A DNA stretch of 64,000 bases from JADZAI01 sp047602465. GTDB lineage: Bacteria > Pseudomonadota > Alphaproteobacteria > Micropepsales > Micropepsaceae. The stretch lies in assembly GCA_047602465.1 (NCBI GenBank), contig JASGHF010000001.1, positions 1,302,001-1,366,000 on the forward strand, in the 5' to 3' direction. The notes under the pieces are model-generated. The model was not told the DNA's origin. It made no database searches and worked only from the letters and a program-made list of their open reading frames with translations. Of the stretch, positions 43,701 through 51,913 are shown piece after piece (position 1 is the first letter of the stretch; every line of letters begins with the position of its first letter). Made by a program: the position numbers and the translations under genes.

Positions 43701-46700
43701 GCCGCGCCGCCGATGGTGACGGAGGACGGCACGACGACGAAGCCCGAGCCGGTGATGGAGACCGTGTTGCCGCCGGCGAGCGGACCGACCGCAGGCGTGA
43801 TGCCGGTGACCACGGACACGGGCGCATAGGTGAAGCCGCCGGGCACGGTGCCGCTGGTGCCGCCCGAGGTGGTGACGGAGACATTGACCGCCCCCGAGGC
43901 GCCGGGGGGCGTGACGAAGGTGAGCGAGGTGGCGCTGTTCACCGTGACGCTGGCCGCCGGGATGACGTTGCCGCCGATGGTCACGCTGGCGTCGCCGGGG
44001 ACGAAGCCGGTGCCTGTGATCGTGACAGCTGTGCCGCCGGCGACGGGGCCGACCGCGGGGGTGATCGAGGTGACCGTGGGGCCGACCGCATAGGTGAAGC
44101 CGCCGGGGACGGTGTTGCTGGCGCCGCCGGAGGTGTTGACGGAGACGGCGACATTGCCGGCCGCGTGCGCGGGGGTCGTGAAGGTCAGCGAGGTCGAGCT
44201 GTTCACCGTGACGTTAGCCGGCGAAACGGGATTGCCGCCGATGGTGACGCCGGTGTCGCCTGCGATGAAATTCGTGCCGCTGATCGTGACCGAGGTGCCG
44301 CCGGCCGACGGACCGAATACCGGCGAGAGCGAAACGGCGGTGGGCGCGTTGGCGTAGGTGTAGCCGCCGGGAATGGCGCCGCTGGTGCCGCCCGAGGTGG
44401 TGACGGAGACGGCGACATTGCCGGCCGCGTGAGCGGGGGTCGCGAAGGTAAGCGAGGTGGAGCTGTTGACCGTGACACTGCCCGCCGGGACGACGTTGCC
44501 GCCGATGGTGACGGTGGTGTCGCCGCCGACGAAGTTGGTGCCCGTGACGGTGACCATCGTCCCGCCCGCGACCGGTCCGGCAGATGGCGACAGCGCATTT
44601 GCGGTCGGTGCGGCGACGAAGGTGAAACCGCCGGGCACGGCGGCGCTGGAGCCGCCGGGCGTGGTGACGAGGACATAGGCGTTGCCGGCCACGAAGGCCG
44701 GCGTCACGAAGGTCAGCGAGGTTGCGGAATTGACGGTGACGCTGCCCGCCGGGATGACCGTGCCGCCAATGGTGACGGTCGTATTGCCGGCGACGAAATC
44801 GCTGCCTGAAACGGTGACCAGCGTGCCGCCCGAGGTCGGGCCGAAGGCGGGGCTGAGCGAGACGGCGGTGGGACCGCCGACATAGGTGAAGCCGCCGGGG
44901 ACGGGCGCGGTGGCGCCGTTGGGCGTGGTGACCGTCACGTCGACATTGCCGGCCGCGTTGGCGGGCGTCGTGAAGGTCAGCGAGGTGGCGCTGTTCACCG
45001 TGACGCTGGCCGCCGGGATGGTGGCGCCGCCGATGGTGACGGAGGTGCTGCCGAAGACGAAATTGGTGCCGGTGACCGTGACGACCGTGCCGCCGGCGGA
45101 CGCGCCGGTGTCGGGCGTCAACGAGAACGCCGTCGGCGCGTTCGAAGTGTAGGTGTAGCCGCCAGGAATGGGGCCGCTGGCGCCGCCGGAGGTGGCGACG
45201 GTGACGGCGACATTGCCGGCCGCGTGAGCGGGGGTCGAGAAGGTGAGCGACGTGGCGCTGTTGACCGTGACACTGCCCGCCGGGATGACGTTGCCGCCGA
45301 TGGTGACGGTGGTGTCGCCGCTTATGAAGTTCGCGCCGGTGATGGTGACGGCGGTGCCGCCGGCGAGACCGCCGGATGTCGGCGAGAGCGACGTTCCGGT
45401 GGGAATGGCGGCGTAGGTAAAGCCGCCGGGGATGCTGGAGCTGGTGCCGCCGGAGGTGCTGACGCTGACGGCGACAGTGCCGGCCGCGTGGGCAGGGGTC
45501 GAGAAGGTCAGCGACGTCGCGCTGTTGACCGTGACGCTGGCGGCCGGGATGACGATGCCGTCGATGGTGACCGAGGTGTCGCCCGTGACGAAGTTGGTGC
45601 CTGAGACAGAGACCAGCGTGCCGCCGGAGACCGGACCGAAGGCGGGGCTGAGCGATGTCGCGGTGGGGCTGTTGGCGTAGGTGTAGCCGCCGGGGATGTC
45701 GCTGCTGGCGCCGCCAGAGGTCGAAACGCTCACGGAGACATTGCCTGCGGCGTGCGCGGGCGTGGTGAAGGTCAGCGAGGTTGCGCTGTTGACCGTGACG
45801 CTGGACGCCGGGACGACGATGCCGCCGATGGTGACCGAGGTATCGCCGGTGACGAAATTCGCGCCCGTGATCGTTACGGATGTGCCGCCGGCAACGGCGC
45901 CGCTGACCGGAGAGAGCGAGGATGCGGTGGGGATGTCGGCGTAGGTGTAGCCGTTCGCCATCAGGACCGTGCCGGCCGCCGTGGCGATCGCGACGTTGTA
46001 CACGCCCGCGGTATTGGCGGAGGTGACGGCCGTGATCGTCGTATCGTTGACGATGACGAAATTCGTCAGCGATGCGCCGCCGATCGCTCCGATCTCGGTG
46101 AGAGCGGAGACATCGTAGAAATTGGCGCCGGTGATGGTGACGGCCTGGCCACCCGTCAGAGGCCCGACATTCGGCGAGATGGCCGTGATGCCGCTGGAGC
46201 CGATCGCGCGATAGGCGGCGGCGAGCGTGGCCGTGCCGCCGGGGGTGGTGACGACGATATCCTTCAGACCCGCCGTCGGTACCGACGGCGCGGTGAACTC
46301 GATCCTGCCGGGATTGACGACGACGACATCCGTTGCCGCAACGCCGTCGAGGGTCACCGAAGTCGCGCCGGTGAGTCCTGTGCCCAGAACAACGACGGTG
46401 ATGCCGCCCGTCCTTGGCCCGCCCCCCGGCAGGACCGAGGTGAGCGTGGGCGCGACAGCATAGGTATAGCCGTTGGTCAGGGTTGCGGCGCCGCCGGGCG
46501 TGGTGATCTCGACGTTTCTGGCGCCGGCGGCGCCGGACGGCGTGACCGCCGTGACTGTAGTGTCGTTGACGACGGTGACCGAGGCCGCCGCCGCGCCGCC
46601 GATGGTGACGCCGGTAGCGCCGGTGAGGCCGGTGCCTGTGAGGGTGACGGACTGGCCGCCGGCGAGGGGGCCGGCGACGGGCGCGATGGCGGAGAGCGTG

Positions 46701-47302
46701 GGCTGCGGCGCGCCGAAGCCGCCGCCGGTGGCCGAGCCGGACCGGATGGCAAATGTCGAGCCGACGAACTCGACGGTTACGACGTTCGTGTAGTTGTTGC
46801 CGCCCAGCGTGTAGGTGAGCGTGACCGTATAGATGCCGTCAGGCGGGTTGCCGAAAAGGTCGTTCGTATCCGGGAACAGTTCGGTCAGGCCCCAGTCCGG
46901 GCTGACCGTCATGGTGGATGGCGGGATGGAAAGACCGCCGCCGACATATTCGGCAGGGTGAAACACGAACGAGAAATTGTCGCCGCCCAGCGCCTCGACG
47001 CGAAGGAACGCAAAGTCGCCATCGACGTTGTCGCTGGACCAGGCCGGGCCGAACGCACATTCGCCGGGCGGCGTGGGCGAGACGGTGTCGCTGATATTGA
47101 AGAAGCCGTAGCGGATGCCGGAATAGGCGGTGGTGCCTGCGCCCGAGCATGAGGCGGCGCCGGCCGTCGTCGCGACGGCCGTCGCAATCATCGCCGTGAA
47201 CATCACCAGGAGGCTGCCGAGCCAGCGGCGCCAAGCGGGCGGGATGACCGCATCCGGGACTGTGCGCGTGAAAGCGCCGGTGGCGCGCTGAACAACGGAC
47301 AT
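40754..47302 (-). CDS. Giant IPT/TIG-repeat autotransporter adhesin
   Basis: A 2182-residue type V secreted protein. A long signal region (WLGSLLVMFTAMIATAVATT) precedes a ~140-residue N-terminal domain containing YGFFNISDTVSPTPPGE. Fifteen IPT/TIG Ig-like repeats of about 87 residues follow (about residues 200-1500), then an HYR-like module (PTATDNMPGATVSQIAGLPP), a Cys-containing linker, and a C-terminal beta-barrel of ~257 residues ending RVRLSLGF with terminal Phe. It probably mediates adhesion or biofilm formation at the cell surface. The start at 47302 has GGGGG upstream; a GTG at 47353 would add 17 residues. It stands alone; AraC-type gene lies upstream on the same strand. Confidence 0.9.
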   Translation of the reverse strand: MSVVQRATGAFTRTVPDAVIPPAWRRWLGSLLVMFTAMIATAVATTAGAASCSGAGTTAYSGIRYGFFNISDTVSPTPPGECAFGPAWSSDNVDGDFAFLRVEALGGDNFSFVFHPAEYVGGGLSIPPSTMTVSPDWGLTELFPDTNDLFGNPPDGIYTVTLTYTLGGNNYTNVVTVEFVGSTFAIRSGSATGGGFGAPQPTLSAIAPVAGPLAGGQSVTLTGTGLTGATGVTIGGAAAASVTVVNDTTVTAVTPSGAAGARNVEITTPGGAATLTNGYTYAVAPTLTSVLPGGGPRTGGITVVVLGTGLTGATSVTLDGVAATDVVVVNPGRIEFTAPSVPTAGLKDIVVTTPGGTATLAAAYRAIGSSGITAISPNVGPLTGGQAVTITGANFYDVSALTEIGAIGGASLTNFVIVNDTTITAVTSANTAGVYNVAIATAAGTVLMANGYTYADIPTASSLSPVSGAVAGGTSVTITGANFVTGDTSVTIGGIVVPASSVTVNSATSLTFTTPAHAAGNVSVSVSTSGGASSDIPGGYTYANSPTATSLSPAFGPVSGGTLVSVSGTNFVTGDTSVTIDGIVIPAASVTVNSATSLTFSTPAHAAGTVAVSVSTSGGTSSSIPGGFTYAAIPTGTSLSPTSGGLAGGTAVTITGANFISGDTTVTIGGNVIPAGSVTVNSATSLTFSTPAHAAGNVAVTVATSGGASGPIPGGYTYTSNAPTAFSLTPDTGASAGGTVVTVTGTNFVFGSTSVTIGGATIPAASVTVNSATSLTFTTPANAAGNVDVTVTTPNGATAPVPGGFTYVGGPTAVSLSPAFGPTSGGTLVTVSGSDFVAGNTTVTIGGTVIPAGSVTVNSATSLTFVTPAFVAGNAYVLVTTPGGSSAAVPGGFTFVAAPTANALSPSAGPVAGGTMVTVTGTNFVGGDTTVTIGGNVVPAGSVTVNSSTSLTFATPAHAAGNVAVSVTTSGGTSGAIPGGYTYANAPTAVSLSPVFGPSAGGTSVTISGTNFIAGDTGVTIGGNPVSPANVTVNSSTSLTFTTPAHAAGNVAVSVNTSGGASNTVPGGFTYAVGPTVTSITPAVGPVAGGTAVTITGTGFVPGDASVTIGGNVIPAASVTVNSATSLTFVTPPGASGAVNVSVTTSGGTSGTVPGGFTYAPVSVVTGITPAVGPLAGGNTVSITGSGFVVVPSSVTIGGAAATNIVRISSTQITVTVPSGTAGFRDVTVLTPGGSGTLVGGYRYLAAPVIAGVSPYYGPTAGGNTVTITGANLDFTSSVTFGGVAATNIAVQSSTQITVTAPAHTAATVDVAVTSPGGTATQTLGYAYLDGPTVTSLDPAAGPVAGGNTIAVYGTGFVSGNTTVTLGGALIPAGSVTVNNATWLLIVAPAHAAGTVALSVTTPGGTSTNVPGGYTYLAVPTVSGITPGAGTTAGGQAVTITGSSFATGATVTLGGSPATNITVVSATQITATTPAHAAGNVDVVVATAGGTATLVGGYTYGVPQLAVTAGNMTIEGDEGGAGGWTTTSGTTAYVISNPGSDTLNWSATLPAFVSGTPLSGSLAPGASVTVTPAANATASGYTPGIYTGTFDITSNGGAESRTITLTVRDATAPALVGMPSNITQTIVAPATTAVVTWTPPTATDNMPGATVSQIAGLPPGSAFPIGITTNTYRATDAAGNTTDGSFTVTVNQIAQGTLTLTVETGDDGAFTFTSSAPGFPLTVTTSGGAGTAGPVGIPAGTYPLSAAIPAGFGVVSATCSAGSTLSPATLTGNFTIAPATPTTCTIRTENALGETAAALGAHLETRAALILQNAPDATRRLDRLTGTGASAGGISGFGITMGAGVLPFAMNLAADEMRFSMSLLGASRVEGGRMMPSRSARRTGGVADPLGDSLFGMADDRLLGSVSPAAEEPQLGATTGSGLPADPMAHRFDIWVEGRFARFDTPGGDGHFGILHLGADYLVSRNLLVGAGVQFDWLEEDTVLGGSIDSQGFLAGPYLTARLSENLFLDLRAAWGTADADVSPFGTYVDGVESDRSLFTGALIGDFESGNLRIRPEARLTWYREETASYVDGLGVTIPGFTIESGYFEFGPELAYMIATRDGASLLPSLTLQGVWTFAQDNTASAPSNAPGLADTGLRGRVELGLAYAKPGFSIAAATYYDGVGDTDFEAWGARVRLSLGF
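42797..46702 (-). repeat. 15 tandem IPT/TIG-encoding repeats
   Basis: About 260-bp units encoding IPT/TIG domains with the core pattern GGT-VTITGTNF-GDTSVTIGG---SVTVNSATSLTF-TP. Repeats 4-11 (about 43818-45937) are the most alike and have almost the same sequence for the SVTVNSATSLTF segment; repeats 1-3 and 12-15 diverge more. This suggests recent expansion by unequal crossing-over. High internal identity makes copy number prone to assembly collapse. Confidence 0.85.
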
Positions 47303-47556
47303 GAAAACCCCCAAGCGCCGGGACGCGCATGAACCCCCGCGCGTCCGTGACACGCGAATCGTAAGATGACTCGCGCCCTACGGGAATCTCTTAACCGGGG
47401 CGCTCGCGCGGCAAGGCCATGCGTCGCACGCGCCGGCCGGTATTTTGCAGGATTTACATGCGCGCCGCGCCGCCACATGCGGCGGCGGCAGTTTCCGGCT
47501 CCCACCGGGCATCAGCCATGCATTTCGCCGATCTGTAAGCGGGACAGTTCTGCCGG

Positions 47557-48561
47557 CTATGCCGACACGCCATAGCGGCCAGAGAATTGGTTTTCCGCCG
47601 GGCCGGATTTGCCGGATGCAGGCTTTTTGGATTCGGGCATCCTGAGCCTTGAAATGTCCTGCACCGGCGGCGCTCCGAACAGTCGCCGGTATTCGCGGCT
47701 GAACTGCGATGGGCTTTCATAGCCGACCTCATAGGCCGCAACCGCCGCCTCCGCCCCGTGGTTGAGCATGAGACGCCGCGCCTCCTGGAGACGGATCTGC
47801 TTCTGGTATTGAAGCGGGCTGATGCCGGTGATCGCCTTGAAACCGTGATGCAGGGCCGATGTGCTCATGCGGGCTTGCATGGCGAGAGCTTCGATGCGGA
47901 GCGGCTTCTTGAAGCGATGCTTGATCAAGTTGATAGCCTTGTTGACCTGCCGGAGCCGGCTGTCAGCAAAAGCAGCCTGGTGAAGCTGGAATGCCCCGTC
48001 GTTTTGCAGGAGGCGGAACAGTATCTCGCGCTCCAGCAACGGACCCATCACCGGAATCTCCTCCGGGTGATCCAGCAATCTGACGAGCCGGATCAATGCG
48101 TCGACGAGATCGGGCGTTGCCCGCTCCACGGAAACGGGGGCACGGGATTTTCCGCGTCCTTTCCTGTCGAAATCACCGTCCGCCAAAAGGGAGCCGAGGA
48201 TCGATGCATCGAGTTCAAGAAGCAGGCACAGCAGGGGGCGCTCCTGGCTGGCTTCGAGAACCTGGGCGATCAGCGGCACCTCCACCGAGACGACCAGATA
48301 ATTTCCCGCGCCATACTCGTAGATTTCCTTGCCCGAGGTCGTCTGCTTGCGTCCCTGAACGACGAAACAAACGGTGGGCTTGTAAACCGTATGCAGCTTG
48401 CCTTCGGTGCCTGTCTCCCGGTGCAGGCTGACACGGGGCAATAGGGTCGGCTGCCCCCCGCGCAGAGGAGCTTTACGTCCGACAAGGGCCGCCAATTCAT
48501 GAATATCGCCCAAGCCGGCCTCCTCTGCGAAGCGGTTCGCACCGCCTGAAATTACGGCCAT
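47557..48561 (-). CDS. AraC-family transcriptional regulator
   Basis: A 334-residue activator. The N-terminal ~190 residues form an AraC_N cupin-like domain (SLHRETGTEGKLHTVYKPTV, CFVVQGRKQTTSGKEIYEY); the C-terminal domain has two HTHs: IEALAMQARMSTSALHHGFK and a second ending AAYEVGYESPSQFSREYRRLFG. It is divergent from the alpha/beta hydrolase gene, start codons 112 bp apart. It likely controls that gene; the effector is unknown. Confidence 0.92.
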   Translation of the reverse strand: MAVISGGANRFAEEAGLGDIHELAALVGRKAPLRGGQPTLLPRVSLHRETGTEGKLHTVYKPTVCFVVQGRKQTTSGKEIYEYGAGNYLVVSVEVPLIAQVLEASQERPLLCLLLELDASILGSLLADGDFDRKGRGKSRAPVSVERATPDLVDALIRLVRLLDHPEEIPVMGPLLEREILFRLLQNDGAFQLHQAAFADSRLRQVNKAINLIKHRFKKPLRIEALAMQARMSTSALHHGFKAITGISPLQYQKQIRLQEARRLMLNHGAEAAVAAYEVGYESPSQFSREYRRLFGAPPVQDISRLRMPESKKPASGKSGPAENQFSGRYGVSA

Positions 48562-48672
48562 CGTGCAGAATCAGGCAAGCAATGGCAACTTTTGATCTAC
48601 CGCCACCACGCCCGCCGCCGGCATCATCGCTCCATGGAATCCGCACCAGTCGCGCCAAAGGAGTGCAAAACG

Positions 48673-49590
48673 ATGAAAACAGTCACTTTCAGGAACAGGA
48701 ACTGGAACGTCGCGGCCGACCTTCATTTCCCGAACGGCTTCGACGCCAGCAAGAAGTATCCGGCAATCATCTGCGCGCACCCCATCAGCAGCTGCAAGGA
48801 GCAGACGTCAGGCATCTATGGACGGAAGCTTGCCGAATTGGGCTATGCGACGCTGGTCTTCGACGCATCGACGCAGGGAGCAAGCGAAGGCGGACCGAGA
48901 TTCTCCGAAGACCCCGCGACGCGCGTCGAGGATTTTCGCTGCGCAGTCGACTATCTGATGACCCAGGACTTCGTCGATGAGGATCGCGTTGGCGTGCTCG
49001 GAATCTGCGGCGGCGGCGGCTATGCGGTCAATGCGACGATGACCGACCATCGCATCAAGGCTCTCGGCACCGTCGTTGTCGCCAATTACGGCCGGCTCGT
49101 CCGCGAAGGCGCCGAACCTGACGCCGCCCTGAAGGCGATCGAAGCGCTGGGCAAGCAGCGGACGGCGGAGGCGCGCGGCGCCGAGCCGCTCATGACGACC
49201 TATATTCCGAACTCGCCACAGGAGCGCGACGCAGCCGGAATCACCGATATCGATGTCACCGAGGCCGTCGACTACTACCGGACCCAACGCGGCCAGCAAC
49301 CGGGATCGCCCAACAAGCTGCGCTTCACCAGCATCAGCGGCGCGTTCGCTTTCGATGCCTTCCATCTGGCCGAACAATTGCTGACGCAGCCGCTGCAGGT
49401 CGTCATCGGCAGCATTCCCGGCGGCTTCGGTTCCTACCGGGACGGCTATGAGCTTTTCAACAAAGCAAGGTCGGAAACGAAGAGGCTTCACGTCGTGGAA
49501 GGTGCGAGCCACTACGATCTGTATGACAATCCGAAGTGTATCGACGAGGCCGTGGGCGTGCTTGGCGAATTCTACGGCAAGAACCTCTAG
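48673..49590 (+). CDS. Alpha/beta hydrolase with a Cys-type nucleophile elbow
   Basis: A 305-residue hydrolase of the dienelactone hydrolase / COG1073 kind. The oxyanion-hole region is PAIICAHPISSCKEQTSG; the nucleophile elbow reads VGVLGICGGGGYA, i.e. G-x-C-x-G, so a Cys replaces the usual Ser; the catalytic His is in VEGASHYDLYD near the end. AAAGGAG about 10 nt before the ATG at 48673 decides the start. Divergent AraC gene suggests inducible expression. Substrate unknown; lactones or thioesters are plausible for a Cys enzyme. Confidence 0.85.
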   Translation: MKTVTFRNRNWNVAADLHFPNGFDASKKYPAIICAHPISSCKEQTSGIYGRKLAELGYATLVFDASTQGASEGGPRFSEDPATRVEDFRCAVDYLMTQDFVDEDRVGVLGICGGGGYAVNATMTDHRIKALGTVVVANYGRLVREGAEPDAALKAIEALGKQRTAEARGAEPLMTTYIPNSPQERDAAGITDIDVTEAVDYYRTQRGQQPGSPNKLRFTSISGAFAFDAFHLAEQLLTQPLQVVIGSIPGGFGSYRDGYELFNKARSETKRLHVVEGASHYDLYDNPKCIDEAVGVLGEFYGKNL

Positions 49591-49621
49591 CCGCCTGCAT
49601 CACGGCCGATCTGTCTCGCAA

Positions 49622-49795
49622 CCAGGCGTGGAAATGCGGCACACCCGGCGCTGCGCGATCGGCATCATGGTGTTGATGTGATCGACGCAGCGTAGGCGGC
49701 GCGCAGGGATCAGCAGTTTCCCCGCGCCGCCTGCCTCAGGATCTGCTTGTCCAGCGTCAGATCGGCGACCGCACGGCGGCACTCGGGGATTTCAG
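49622..49795 (-). pseudogene. IS3-family transposase remnant
   Basis: Two overlapping frames on the minus strand retain the characteristic IS3 layout. ECRRAVADLTLDKQILRQ ends at a TGA (49710-49712), matching the end of OrfA; the shifted frame LLIPARRLRCVDHIN and QRRVCRI match the start of OrfB. No other part of the element and no terminal repeats are visible. It lies directly beside the tRNA-Gln 3' end, a common integration neighbourhood, and signals an old insertion followed by loss. No functional transposase. Confidence 0.72.
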
Positions 49796-49835
49796 TACGG
49801 CTGCTCGTCCGGGGAGCATGCGCGTAGTGGGAGGC

Positions 49836-49910
49836 TGGTTGGGGCGCCAGGATTCGAACCTGGGAATGTCGGTACCAAAAACCGATGCCTTACCGCTTGG
49901 CGACGCCCCA
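49836..49910 (-). tRNA. tRNA-Gln (anticodon UUG)
   Basis: The minus strand folds into a cloverleaf. The acceptor stem TGGGGCG pairs with CGCCCCA; D-arm GCCAAGCGGTAAGGC; anticodon stem TCGGT / ACCGA with loop TTTTGGT, anticodon TTG; T-arm CCAGGTTCGAATCCTGG. The discriminator A and CCA tail are encoded. UUG reads CAA (and by wobble CAG) glutamine codons. Unpaired stem problems are not seen. Confidence 0.95.
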
Positions 49911-49981
49911 ACAGCGCGGGCGGGTTTAGTCGGCCCCGCCTGAGGGTGCAAGCTGAAGGCGGACGCTGTAGAGAAACGCGG

Positions 49982-50836
49982 ATGCCCCAGGATTTCTTCG
50001 CCGCCTTTGTCAATCTCGACCGCGTGCCCGGCCGACGGCTGTTCATGGAGCGCCAGTTCGCCGCGGCGGGCATCGAGGCGGAGCGCATCTCCGCCATCGA
50101 CCGGAACGCCCCCGGCTTCGTGCCCCGCGGCGGCCTCACCGTGCAGCGCGAGGATGTCCTTATCGAGATCAACTGGGACGGACGGCCCTATGTCACGGGC
50201 GAGGAGGCCTGCGTCCAGAGCCATCTGGCCGCGCTGAAACGCTTTCTGGCGACGGACAAGGCGTTCGGGGTCATTTGTGAGGATGACGCCGAACTGGCGC
50301 CCGATTTCCGCGCGGTGGTCGAGGCCGCCATCACGAAGGCCGATTTGTGGGACGCCGTCAGACTGGAGAGCATCCGGCGAAAGGGCGGACGCGTTGCGCT
50401 GGACATCGCCGCGCTGACCGGCCCCTACCGGCTGGTCGCATCCCTCAATCCGGCGGCCGGCAGCGCGGCCTATCTTTTCAGCCGGGCCGGCGCGGAGCGC
50501 CTCATCGCCGCCTGGGAGAACTTCTTCGAACCTTACGACAATTTCCTCTCGGCGCTTGGCCGTCACAAGCTCCGTCTGCTGGATGTCTCGCCCTTTCCCG
50601 CCCGCCAGGGCCTCGTCGAATCGAGCCGCGCCGACAAGCGCCACCCGCCGCGCCCCAGCCTTGCGGCGGCTTTCACCCGCTGGCAGCGCCACGTCCGGGC
50701 CGATCTCATCGGCCGGCACGTCCGCCGCTGGCCGGCCCAGTTCGGCGGCTTTCCGGGCCGCGCGCATGCCTTCACGCTCGCGCCCTGGTCGCGGACCTGG
50801 CCCGGCCCGCCGCAACCCGAGCCGGTCGCAAGCTGA
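49982..50836 (+). CDS. Glycosyltransferase family 25 protein
   Basis: A 284-residue transferase of the LPS beta-galactosyltransferase type. The N-terminus DFFAAFVNLDRVPGRRLFME with AAAGIEAERISAIDRN, then VTGEEACVQSHLAALKRFL and ICEDDAELAPDF as the D-x-D-like metal site, fit GT25. It likely adds a sugar to LPS core or a capsular glycan at the cytosolic face. It stands between the tRNA and the Opp operon with no sign of co-transcription with either. The ATG at 49982 is preferred. The C-terminal ~70 residues are basic and Arg-rich. Confidence 0.85.
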   Translation: MPQDFFAAFVNLDRVPGRRLFMERQFAAAGIEAERISAIDRNAPGFVPRGGLTVQREDVLIEINWDGRPYVTGEEACVQSHLAALKRFLATDKAFGVICEDDAELAPDFRAVVEAAITKADLWDAVRLESIRRKGGRVALDIAALTGPYRLVASLNPAAGSAAYLFSRAGAERLIAAWENFFEPYDNFLSALGRHKLRLLDVSPFPARQGLVESSRADKRHPPRPSLAAAFTRWQRHVRADLIGRHVRRWPAQFGGFPGRAHAFTLAPWSRTWPGPPQPEPVAS

Positions 50837-50853
50837 CCTCGCGTCACCTTTTG

Positions 50854-50882
50854 TTGACTCAAAGGCCCGCGGTCCTTTAGAC
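50854..50882 (+). promoter_or_regulatory. Candidate promoter of the opp operon
   Basis: TTGACT (50854-50859) is spaced 17 bp from TTAGAC (50877-50882), a weak -10, about 110 bp before oppB. A short GC-rich hairpin (AGACC / GGTCT, 50907-50922) lies between it and the gene. Sequence match only. Confidence 0.3.
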
Positions 50883-50986
50883 GCCACCGCCTTGGACACC
50901 GGCGCGAGACCTGAGGGGGTCTTTCGCTTGTGCAATAACAATGCAAGGCTCCATTTTTGGGGCGCTCTCAGGGGTGACGGAGCCTA

Positions 50987-51913
50987 ATGCTCGGCTACAT
51001 CGTACGACGCCTGTTGGGCGCCATTCCCACCCTGCTCATCATCATCGCGGCGACATTCTTCCTGATGCGCCTGGCGCCGGGCGGTCCGTTCGACGGCGAG
51101 CGCCGCCTGCCCCCCGAGATCGAGCGCAACATCAAGGCCGCCTATAATCTCGACAAGCCGGTCTACGAGCAGTTCACCATCTATCTGACCAAGGTGGTGA
51201 CGCAGGGGGATTTCGGCCCCTCGTTCAAGAACAAGGACTTTACGGTCAGCGAGCTGATCGCGCTGGGCGCGCCGGTCAGCCTCAAGCTCGGACTCAGCGC
51301 GATCATCCTGGCGACGATCATCGGCGGCTTCCTGGGGGTCACGGCGGCGCTCAGACAAAACACGCCGGGCGATTACTCGATCATGTCGATCGCCATGATC
51401 GGCATCACCATCCCCACCTTCGTCACCGCGCCGCTTCTGACCCTGTTCCTCGGCGTCTATGCCGGTCTGCTGCCGGTCGGCGGCTATGACGACGGCAATC
51501 TGCGCAACATGATCCTGCCGGTCACCGTGCTGGCGCTGCCGCAGATCGCGATCATCTCGCGCCTCGTGCGCGGTTCGATGATCGAGGTGCTGCGCTCCAA
51601 CTATGTCCGCACCGCGCGCGCCAAGGGCCTTTCGGAAACGCAGGTCGTCTGGCGGCATGTGCTGCGCGCCGGCCTGCTGCCGCTCGTCTCCTATCTCGGA
51701 CCGGCCATCGCCGGCCTCGTCACCGGCTCGCTGGTGGTGGAGCAGATCTTCGGCCTGCCGGGCATCGGCCGTTACTTCGTGCAGGGCGCGCTCAACCGCG
51801 ACTACACGCTGGTGATGGGCGTCGTCATCCTGTTCGCGACGCTCATCATCCTGCTCAACCTGCTGGCGGACATCATGTACCGCGTACTCGATCCCAAGGT
51901 GAGGCTCGGCTGA
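50987..51913 (+). CDS. oppB: Oligopeptide ABC transporter permease OppB
   Basis: A 308-residue inner-membrane permease with about six helices. The N-terminus MLGYIVRRLLGAIPTLLIII and the EAA-type loop YVRTARAKGLSETQVVWRH (about residues 205-223), with AKGLSE as the contact with the ATPase, are typical. It starts the operon; its stop overlaps oppC by one base, giving co-translation. Name by family resemblance; peptide or other oligo-solute specificity is set by the binding proteins downstream. Confidence 0.92.
   Translation: MLGYIVRRLLGAIPTLLIIIAATFFLMRLAPGGPFDGERRLPPEIERNIKAAYNLDKPVYEQFTIYLTKVVTQGDFGPSFKNKDFTVSELIALGAPVSLKLGLSAIILATIIGGFLGVTAALRQNTPGDYSIMSIAMIGITIPTFVTAPLLTLFLGVYAGLLPVGGYDDGNLRNMILPVTVLALPQIAIISRLVRGSMIEVLRSNYVRTARAKGLSETQVVWRHVLRAGLLPLVSYLGPAIAGLVTGSLVVEQIFGLPGIGRYFVQGALNRDYTLVMGVVILFATLIILLNLLADIMYRVLDPKVRLG

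Noticed and set aside
42797..46702. Tandem ~260-bp periodicity considered as a CRISPR or satellite
   Set aside because: The period encodes in-frame IPT/TIG domains with conserved residues; units are too long and without spacers.
45752..47152. Several long plus-strand open frames inside the IPT-repeat gene
   Set aside because: They mirror the repeat units in the opposite strand and have no recognisable domain, so they are products of the repetitive GC-rich sequence.
50901..50930. Short hairpin before oppB considered as a riboswitch
   Set aside because: Only a 5-bp stem with no conserved aptamer pattern is seen, so a simple leader hairpin is enough.
49757..50941. Long open frame on the minus strand across the tRNA-Gln and GT25 gene
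   Set aside because: It runs antisense through the tRNA and a clear GT25 gene, and its amino-acid composition is typical of GC-rich shadow frames.
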